Assembly: GCF_900105945.1 (NCBI RefSeq)
Contig: NZ_FNSO01000004.1
Coordinates: forward strand, 6,824,001 to 6,888,000
Direction of reading: 5' to 3'
Source of the DNA: Amycolatopsis tolypomycina
Lineage (GTDB): Bacteria > Actinomycetota > Actinomycetes > Mycobacteriales > Pseudonocardiaceae
DNA length: 64,000 nt
The notes below the pieces were generated by a model. It saw only the letters and a list, made by a program, of their open reading frames with translations. It ran no database searches and was not told where the DNA came from. Below are positions 57,968 to 64,000 of the stretch, in pieces; the first letter of the stretch is position 1, and the number at the start of each line of letters is the position of its first letter. Made by a program: the position numbers and the translations under genes.

Positions 57968-60900
57968 CTACAGCGGCAGCGGGTCGATGTCGCAGTCCGC
58001 GCGGACGCCCTTCGACGCCGCGATCGTCCCGGGGTGCGACTCGCGCAGCACCATCCGGTACCGCGCCAGGACATCGGCGTACAGCGTCTCCGCTTCCTGG
58101 CCTTGCCCGGACGTGCGCAGGTCGAGCGCCCGGTTGAGCGCCGCGGCGAGCGTGGTCGGGTGATCCTTCCCGAGTACTCGCTCGGCCCGCGCCAGCATGT
58201 CCGTTTCCAGCTCCAGCGCGGCCGCGGTCTCGCCTAGCGCCGAGAGATCGCTCGCGAGGTTGATCCCGCACAGCACCGCACTCGGGTGGTCCGGTCCGAG
58301 CGACTCGCGCAGCTGCCTCAGGGAGCGCTGGTCCAGTTCCCGTGCGGCGGCGGCGTTCCCGAACAGTCGCAGGGTCACGGCCAGGTCGACGGCCGCGGCC
58401 ATCGTGTGCGGGTGGTTCTCGCCGAGGTTGCGCCGGTACCGCTCGAAGATCTGCTCACCCAGTTCCCGCGCGGACCGCAGTTCCTGAGCGTGGCGGAGGT
58501 CGATCGAGTACCCGAGCGCACAGGCCATCACGTTGAAGTTGTCTTCGCCGTAGCGCACGCGGAACCGCTCGAGCACCGCGGCGGCCAGTTCCTTCGCCGC
58601 CTCGTGGTCGCCGGCCTTGCGCCGGGAGACCGCAAGGTAGGCCATCCGGCGCAGCGTTTCCGCGTTGTCCTCGCCGAACAGCTCGCGCACGCGCTCGGCG
58701 AGCTTTTCGTTCTCCTCCCGAGCCCAGACGTACTCGCCCGCTTCCCGGCGGTCGATGATGAGACCCATCCGGGAGCTCAGGGTCTCCGCGTGGTCGTAGC
58801 CGAGGATTTCGGTCTGCCGCTGGTAATTCGTTTCGTCCAGCTCGGCGGCTTCGCGGTACTGGCCGGTGAGACGCAGGTTCGTGCCGTGGATGCGCGCCGC
58901 GCGCAGGGTGACCGGGTCGTCCTCGCCGAACAGCGCCTTGGCCTTCTGGTAGACGTCTTCGGTGAGGTCACGGGACGCGAGGAAGTCGCCTTGCGCGGCG
59001 AGGTCGCCGGAGACCGCGATCTGGGCGGCGAGTGTCTCCTCGCTGTTGTCACCGGACAGCTGCCGGCGCGTGTCGAGGATCGTCCGGTTGATCTGCGCCG
59101 CCTCCGCGTACCGGCCGGTGACCCAGTAGTAGTAGCCGAGCCGCTCGGCGGCCTGCATGGTCTGCTCGTCGTCGGACCCGAGCCGCGCGGTCCAGTTCCG
59201 GTGCGCCGTTTCCGCCAGGCGGAGAGCCTCGTCGTGGTCGCCCCACTGGTAGAGGTACCGCATCAGGTTGATCACCAGCTGCCGGACCCAGCGGTCGTCG
59301 CATTCGACGATCTCGGACGGGTACACGTGCGGCAGGATTTCCTGGTAGCGCGGCCACTGCTTCGACGAAGTGGCGTCGTTGGGGTCGCGCTTGGCGAGCA
59401 GCAGGTGGGCACCGTGCCGCATCTCCGCACGGTGCTGCGGCGTCATGCGGTTGCGCAGCACGATCTGCACCAACCGGTGCAGGACGATCGAATTGGTGCG
59501 GTGGTCGATCTTCGCCAGGCTGTACCGGTTGATGTCCCGGATGGCCCGCGCCAGTTTCATCGGGTCGCGCAATGCCGTATCAATCTCGGGCAGAATGGAA
59601 ATACTGCCAACACCCGAAAAGAAAGCGCGCGAAATCGGCTCCGGCGCGAAGAAAGCGCAAATCTGGAGCAGCTGGTGCGCCACCGGATTTCGCGTTCGCA
59701 GTTCGTCGAACGCGACGTTCCAGGCCGCGGCGACCGAAACCTCGTAGTCCGCCGGACTCGACGTGTCGAGAATTTCCGCAACTTTCTCGTCGAACAAGCG
59801 CAGGTATTCCTGCACCGGCATGCCGGTTTCGGCACGCCACGCGGCGGCCTGTTCGATCGCCAGCGGAAGGTCCCCCAGTCGTTCCGCAAGCTGCTCGGCC
59901 TCGGCCACGTCGATCTCCGGACCACGCCGGCGCAGGAGTTCGACGCTCTCCGAGCGCTCGAACACGGCGACTTCCAGCGGCCGGGCGACGCTGGCCCATT
60001 CCGCGTTGCGAGAGGTGATCAGGATTTCCCCCGGCCCGTTGGTCGGGAAGAACCGGCGGACCAACGTGACGTCTTCGGCCGAGTCGAAGACCAGCAGCCA
60101 GCGCCGGTAGGGCCGCCCGACCCGCAGCGCCTCGCGCACGGCCGGGATGGCGGTGTTCGCTTCGCCGGAGCCCGGGAGGCTCAGTGCCTGGGCCAGCTCG
60201 GTGAGGGCGACCCGGATCTGGGCGGCCTCGGTGGCCGGGATCCACCACACGACGTCGTAATCCCGCAGGTGGCTGTAGATGTACTCGACGGCCATCTGCG
60301 TCTTGCCGATACCACCCATGCCGTGCAGCGCCGACGGCAGGACGGCAGTGGTGCCGGACATGACCCGCTCACCGAGCTCACGAAGGAGCTCCCGGCGCCC
60401 GGTGAAGTTGGGGTTCCGGGGCGGCACGCTGCCCCACACCGGCGGGACGTCCTCGGCCGGGCTGTCCCCGTGTTCCAGGGTGAAGATCGGGCGGCGGCCC
60501 AGCCGCGGCCCACTGTCCCCCGACGGCAAAGGCTCGTGCAACTCCGGACTCCGCCGGCCCGGGTCGTCCGCCACCCCACCGGCGGCTGTGACTGCGGACG
60601 TGGAAGCCTCAGGGGGCACGGGCGCTTTCGCCATAGTGTCTCTCACCGGTTCACCATAATCGTAGGGCGGCATTCTCTTTTGGGCGATATCTTCGGTTAC
60701 CCCGGAAACAGGCGACGACACCGTCGCTGAATCGGGTGCTATAGAGGAAAGTTCACCGGAGTAGTCTCGCTCTTTCGAGCGAATTCGGCTGGCGCGGGAA
60801 GAATAAGGACCACTGAGGGCCTGCATTACCACCCGTTCGAGTGCGACGTCGTGCGCCGGGTCCGCCCGGGCGTCCGGATCCCGTGTGGCGTCCGGTGCGT

Positions 60901-62410
60901 CGATGGCATCCCGCAGCCGGGTGATGGTGCCGAACCGGGCCTCGGTGGCGCGGACGACCTCCGCGGTGTCGGCCCGCCGGGCCCCGCTCAACAGCACCTG
61001 CCGGACCGAAGCGGGAAAGTCGAACACCGTCGTCTCGTCGCCGACCGCCGCGGCCGGCCGCAGCAAGCCGCTCGTCAGCACCTCCGTCAGGTGCTCCGGC
61101 CGCGCCTCGGGGAGGAGTTCGTCCTGGACGAACCGCGCGACCGAGAGGTTCGCGGGCACCGCGGCGAGCATGGTCGCCAGCCGGTAGGCCGGCGGCGACG
61201 CGACGCTCAGGAACCGGCGCACCCGCTCGCGGGCACTACCGGGGTCGACGAGGTCGTCGCTGCCCTCGATGGGGGCGCCCTTGAGCCCGCTCAGCAGCAC
61301 CCGGGCGGGCACGAAACCCTTGTGCTCACCGGCAACCAGCCGGGCCCACCACCGCAGCCACCGCGGCCCGAGCTCCATCACGGGTACCGGGATCGCCCCG
61401 CCGTCCTTGGCTACGGCCAGCTCCGGGTCGGCCCACGCCTCCGGCAGCTCCCAGCCCCACTGGCTGTTCGGCGCGACCGGCACCCGGACGTTCAGCCGCG
61501 CGCGGTGCAGGTCCATGCCCCGGGACCACAGCCGTTGCGGCAGCACGTGCAGGACCGTCGTCGGCATCACCGACGCCCACTCGGCGAGCACGGTGGAAAC
61601 GCCCCCGGACCGCCAAAGGTCGCCGACGCCGTCGGTGACGACCAGGACGATCCGCCGTCCGGTCGGGTCGATCAGCTCGGACGGGTCCCGCGGCGCCGAC
61701 GACGACGTCTCGCCGTACAACCGCGGTCGGCCACGCCGGTGGCCACTACTCTGCGTGTCGAGCCGGCGGTACTGGATCGTCCGGAAGGCACCGAGCTGTT
61801 CGAGGCCGGCGCGGAACGCCTTCACCGTGCTCCGCCAGAGCGTCATGGACCGAGCCGTATCCACCACAACGGTGAGGTCCAGCCAGCGTTCGAGCTCGGG
61901 TTCGGTCACCGGCCACCAAAATCCGCTCTCGGCGACCCGCTCGGCCGTCGCGGCTTCGTCGACGATGACAACGTGCTCATGCCAGGCCGGCACCCTTCGC
62001 TTCAGCGTGCGGAGGGCACGAACGATAACGGACGGCCTAACCGATCCAGAGACGGGCTGTGATTGTGGCACGGAATCCGTAGCCGACGGGACTTCGGCAA
62101 CTCCGCCGGCAATCACCTGACGTGGGCTTTCGAGTACCGGAACCGGCTCCGGCCGCGCGGTCGGGGGCGGCAGTTCCAGCGGAATCGGCAACGGGTCACC
62201 GGATCGCGGGACATCCGGTGGGCGGTGGGACGTCGCCGGCCGCAGCCGCGCCTCGTCGGTCCGCGTCGCCGCGATCAACCACAGCGCGTCGGCGACGTCC
62301 CGCACGTCCGGCCGGCCGGGATCCGCGGACGGTCGCCTTTCCCCCGCTCCGGTGAACCGCGATCCCGCGCCGACGGGACCGGGGACCGGCGAAAAGGGCG
62401 GGCCGCCCAC
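57968..62410 (-). CDS. fxsT: vWA-like / NB-ARC / TPR protein (SAV_2336 N-terminal type, FxsT-like)
   Basis: A 1480-residue multidomain protein. Residues about 20-50 carry VRDVADALWLIAA, the SAV_2336 start. A vWA-like domain spans about 175-400 (LDLTVVVDTARSMTLW with D184 and S188, RIVLVVTDGVG). A Ser/Pro-rich linker (about 530-620) leads to an NB-ARC ATPase: P-loop GMGGIGKT with K703, Walker B LLVFDSAED with D776. From about 1100 come some nine 42-residue TPRs of the LGxDHPxT type, ending CDIDPLPL. GTG 62410 lies 1 base after the MoxR stop. Proteins of this build are switch-like NTPases that sense a signal and oligomerise. It converges on the HExxH gene 6 bp away. Confidence 0.85.
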   Translation of the reverse strand: MGGPPFSPVPGPVGAGSRFTGAGERRPSADPGRPDVRDVADALWLIAATRTDEARLRPATSHRPPDVPRSGDPLPIPLELPPPTARPEPVPVLESPRQVIAGGVAEVPSATDSVPQSQPVSGSVRPSVIVRALRTLKRRVPAWHEHVVIVDEAATAERVAESGFWWPVTEPELERWLDLTVVVDTARSMTLWRSTVKAFRAGLEQLGAFRTIQYRRLDTQSSGHRRGRPRLYGETSSSAPRDPSELIDPTGRRIVLVVTDGVGDLWRSGGVSTVLAEWASVMPTTVLHVLPQRLWSRGMDLHRARLNVRVPVAPNSQWGWELPEAWADPELAVAKDGGAIPVPVMELGPRWLRWWARLVAGEHKGFVPARVLLSGLKGAPIEGSDDLVDPGSARERVRRFLSVASPPAYRLATMLAAVPANLSVARFVQDELLPEARPEHLTEVLTSGLLRPAAAVGDETTVFDFPASVRQVLLSGARRADTAEVVRATEARFGTITRLRDAIDAPDATRDPDARADPAHDVALERVVMQALSGPYSSRASRIRSKERDYSGELSSIAPDSATVSSPVSGVTEDIAQKRMPPYDYGEPVRDTMAKAPVPPEASTSAVTAAGGVADDPGRRSPELHEPLPSGDSGPRLGRRPIFTLEHGDSPAEDVPPVWGSVPPRNPNFTGRRELLRELGERVMSGTTAVLPSALHGMGGIGKTQMAVEYIYSHLRDYDVVWWIPATEAAQIRVALTELAQALSLPGSGEANTAIPAVREALRVGRPYRRWLLVFDSAEDVTLVRRFFPTNGPGEILITSRNAEWASVARPLEVAVFERSESVELLRRRGPEIDVAEAEQLAERLGDLPLAIEQAAAWRAETGMPVQEYLRLFDEKVAEILDTSSPADYEVSVAAAWNVAFDELRTRNPVAHQLLQICAFFAPEPISRAFFSGVGSISILPEIDTALRDPMKLARAIRDINRYSLAKIDHRTNSIVLHRLVQIVLRNRMTPQHRAEMRHGAHLLLAKRDPNDATSSKQWPRYQEILPHVYPSEIVECDDRWVRQLVINLMRYLYQWGDHDEALRLAETAHRNWTARLGSDDEQTMQAAERLGYYYWVTGRYAEAAQINRTILDTRRQLSGDNSEETLAAQIAVSGDLAAQGDFLASRDLTEDVYQKAKALFGEDDPVTLRAARIHGTNLRLTGQYREAAELDETNYQRQTEILGYDHAETLSSRMGLIIDRREAGEYVWAREENEKLAERVRELFGEDNAETLRRMAYLAVSRRKAGDHEAAKELAAAVLERFRVRYGEDNFNVMACALGYSIDLRHAQELRSARELGEQIFERYRRNLGENHPHTMAAAVDLAVTLRLFGNAAAARELDQRSLRQLRESLGPDHPSAVLCGINLASDLSALGETAAALELETDMLARAERVLGKDHPTTLAAALNRALDLRTSGQGQEAETLYADVLARYRMVLRESHPGTIAASKGVRADCDIDPLPL

Positions 62411-62411
62411 G

Positions 62412-63539
62412 TCATTGCACCGCCGACAGACGCTGCCAAAGCGCGTCCACCAGCCGCTCCCACGTCGCGTCGCCGCGGTAGGCGCCGGACGTGGCGAGGT
62501 ACATGGCATCCAAGAGCTTCCCGCTGGGCAGGCGGTCGTCGCCGGACGCGCTGCGCCGCACGAACTGTTCGATCAGCTCGTTCTGCAAACCGTCGCCGAG
62601 CTTGCGCCGGTTCTCCTCCGAATCGTGCAGGTGGGCGACGACCATCGCGGCCAATTGCTCCGGGTCCGGGTCCGGCATTTCCAGCTGCAGGCAGCGCCGC
62701 AGGAAAGCCGGGGGAAATTCCCGTTCTCCATTGCTGGTGATGATGACAATCGGAAACGCGTGACACCTGACCCGACCGCCGACGACCGATGCCGTCTCGC
62801 CGGGGTCGTCGGTGAACACCGTCGCTTCGGGGGTGTGACTGCGGATGCGCTCGAGTTCGGGAACGCGGAATTCGCCGTCTTCGAAAATGCTGAGGAGATC
62901 GTTCGGGAGATCGGCTTCGCTCTTGTCGAGCTCGTCGATCAGCAGGACGCGCGGGACCCGGCGCGGCAGGAAGGCGGTGCCGAGCACACCGAGCCGGAGA
63001 AACTCGCCGATCGGCGGCTCCGGCTCGGGACTGGCGCGCTCGCCGCGGGCGGCGAACCGGGCGCTCGCCGCCTGGATCCGGCCGATGGCGTCGTAGTGGT
63101 AGAGCCCGGAGTTCAGCGTGGTCCGGCTGGTGATCGGCCAGCGCAGGACCCGGCCCAGCTGCAGTTCGGCGGCCAGCCGGTAGGCGAGCGTGGACTTCCC
63201 GGTGCCCGGGTGACCGGTGACGAGCAAGGGCCGCCGGAGGTAGAGGGCCGCGTTGATCATGTCCAGCTCGGCCGGACCAGTGCGTTGAGCCGATTGCGAA
63301 TGCTCGCTCCCGAGCCGCCGGGCGACGTCGTGGTCGTCCCGCGGCGGGTCGTCCGACTCCGGCAGGGGGCCACCGTCGAAGTCCCGCCACGGCGGTGGCG
63401 GCGGCAGGATATCCGTCAGTCCGAGGTCGTGGATCGGGCGGCCGGTGCCGCGGTAGACCCACCAGTCCGACGACGCGAGACGGGACGCGTCGCGGACCTG
63501 CGCCGCCTCGTCCCCGTCAAGACGCTCGCTCTCGGTCAT
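62412..63539 (-). CDS. MoxR-type AAA+ ATPase
   Basis: A 375-residue AAA+ ATPase of the MoxR group: Walker A VTGHPGTGKSTLAYRL, Walker B RVLLIDELDKSEADLPNDLLS, sensor 1 IVIITSNGEREFPPAFLRR with the arginine finger pair. The N-terminal 90 residues are a Pro/Asp-rich extension. MoxR proteins act as chaperones for vWA proteins, and the next gene encodes a vWA-like domain. ATG 63539 overlaps the end of the VMAP gene by 23 bases and is followed 1 base after its stop by the vWA/NB-ARC gene. Confidence 0.9.
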   Translation of the reverse strand: MTESERLDGDEAAQVRDASRLASSDWWVYRGTGRPIHDLGLTDILPPPPPWRDFDGGPLPESDDPPRDDHDVARRLGSEHSQSAQRTGPAELDMINAALYLRRPLLVTGHPGTGKSTLAYRLAAELQLGRVLRWPITSRTTLNSGLYHYDAIGRIQAASARFAARGERASPEPEPPIGEFLRLGVLGTAFLPRRVPRVLLIDELDKSEADLPNDLLSIFEDGEFRVPELERIRSHTPEATVFTDDPGETASVVGGRVRCHAFPIVIITSNGEREFPPAFLRRCLQLEMPDPDPEQLAAMVVAHLHDSEENRRKLGDGLQNELIEQFVRRSASGDDRLPSGKLLDAMYLATSGAYRGDATWERLVDALWQRLSAVQ

Positions 63540-64000
63540 CCCGGATGTCCCCTCGCTGCCACGGGAAAGCCGGTGGCTGGTCAAGAACGAGACGGCTCGG
63601 ATCGTCCCACAGCACCACCAGATCCCGCACTGGATTATCCCGATGAAAGGCGGTTTCGGGAAGACTGGCGTGCACTCTGAATTCCTTTGCCCGCTTGGGA
63701 AGATCGCCCAGGCCGGATTCGCCCTTGGCGAACTCGGCGATCAACTCCCGAAGTACGTCGAGCGGCGCGTCGGGGTGCCATAGTACAGCCGGGATACCCG
63801 ACCGCAAAGCCGCTGTCAGGCTGTCTCCGTCCCCGCCCGCTTCCCGCAGCGGAGCCGAACCGAGGACCACCAGCCCCCAGCGGAGGTCGGAAAGAACCAC
63901 GTCAAGCCCCGAAGCCTGAGTACCGTTTTCGTAGTACACGCACTCCGCGGACGGGTTCGCCATGAACGCCTCCCAGTGCTGGTTCCACACCCGGTGCCAG
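63517..64000 (-). CDS. VMAP-type protein, C-terminal part (truncated by window edge)
   Basis: The visible 161 codons read into the window edge without a secure start, so the gene continues to the right. The sequence matches the C-terminal domain of vWA-MoxR-associated proteins (VMAP): SGIPAVLWHPDAPLDVLRELI, GDLPKRAKEFRVHA, and the closing RDLVVLWDDPSRLVLDQPPAFPW. VMAP proteins carry N-terminal effector-associated or protease/nuclease modules; those would lie outside this window. The arrangement VMAP, MoxR, vWA is the classical ternary order. Confidence 0.75.
   Translation of the reverse strand, partial: WHRVWNQHWEAFMANPSAECVYYENGTQASGLDVVLSDLRWGLVVLGSAPLREAGGDGDSLTAALRSGIPAVLWHPDAPLDVLRELIAEFAKGESGLGDLPKRAKEFRVHASLPETAFHRDNPVRDLVVLWDDPSRLVLDQPPAFPWQRGDIRDDRERAS

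Overview
The window is very G+C-rich DNA with dense gene packing, GTG/TTG starts and many 4-base ATGA/GTGA stop-start overlaps. This suggests a high-GC actinomycete. Gene content (PQQ operon, WS/DGAT acyltransferase, SAV_2336/FxsT-type protein, tandem Methyltransf_19-type methyltransferases, DUF4262, DUF3830, roadblock proteins) and the style of the intergenic repeats fit Pseudonocardiales, most likely Amycolatopsis or a relative; the genus is an inference. No rRNA, tRNA, CRISPR array, insertion sequence or origin was seen.

Layout. 1-5.7 kb: a CoA-transferase/class III aminotransferase pair ending in a perfect 57-bp palindrome, a secreted GH27 glycosidase, and an ArsR-type regulator. 5.9-14.0 kb (minus): a coupled catabolic operon of FAD oxidoreductase, TPP enzyme, hydantoinase A, hydantoinase B, SDR and GntR regulator. 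14.1-20.2 kb (plus): a WS/DGAT acyltransferase, a complete pqqACDEB operon, and an ArsR regulator with an MFS exporter. 20.3-25.0 kb: amidase and hydroxyacid dehydrogenase divergent from two maleate-isomerase-family genes and an FCD-type GntR regulator. 25.1-25.2 kb: a 21-bp tandem repeat. 25.2-31.7 kb: a two-component system whose regulator and kinase genes lie apart, around two small secreted Cys proteins and a lipoprotein/adaptor/ABC exporter operon. 32-33.2 kb: a MerR regulator and a DUF4262 protein. 33.3-37.7 kb: a divergent GABA-type locus (SSADH plus isopropylmalate/tartrate dehydrogenase-like enzyme versus GABA aminotransferase plus DUF3830). 38.0-38.1 kb: a 30-codon gene with its own RBS and terminator. 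38.2-51 kb: aldo/keto reductase, two roadblock proteins, a D-lactate/glycolate oxidase-like flavoprotein with a TPP enzyme, three tandem methyltransferases, a DHA2-type MFS, a NarL-type two-component system and an MMPL transporter. 51.1-55.8 kb: fatty-acid beta-oxidation fadB/fadA and a double-domain TetR regulator. 55.9-64 kb: a RiPP-like locus (FxsA-like precursor and HExxH peptide hydroxylase) converging on a VMAP/MoxR/vWA-NB-ARC-TPR system that runs off the right edge.

How the parts work together. Three copies of ATTGTC(A/G)ACAAT overlap the promoters of both isomerase genes and of the divergent GABA locus. This suggests the 24.3-kb GntR repressor controls a regulon scattered over 15 kb. 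CTTATG-type direct repeats with an 11-bp period lie upstream of the response regulator, between the lipoprotein operon and the kinase, and upstream of the MerR gene. They would tie the split two-component system to its targets. The most unusual part is the right end. A small modified-peptide precursor and a free-standing HExxH hydroxylase face an NTP-dependent conflict or signalling system of the VMAP ternary type, in which the vWA component is fused to NB-ARC and TPR domains.
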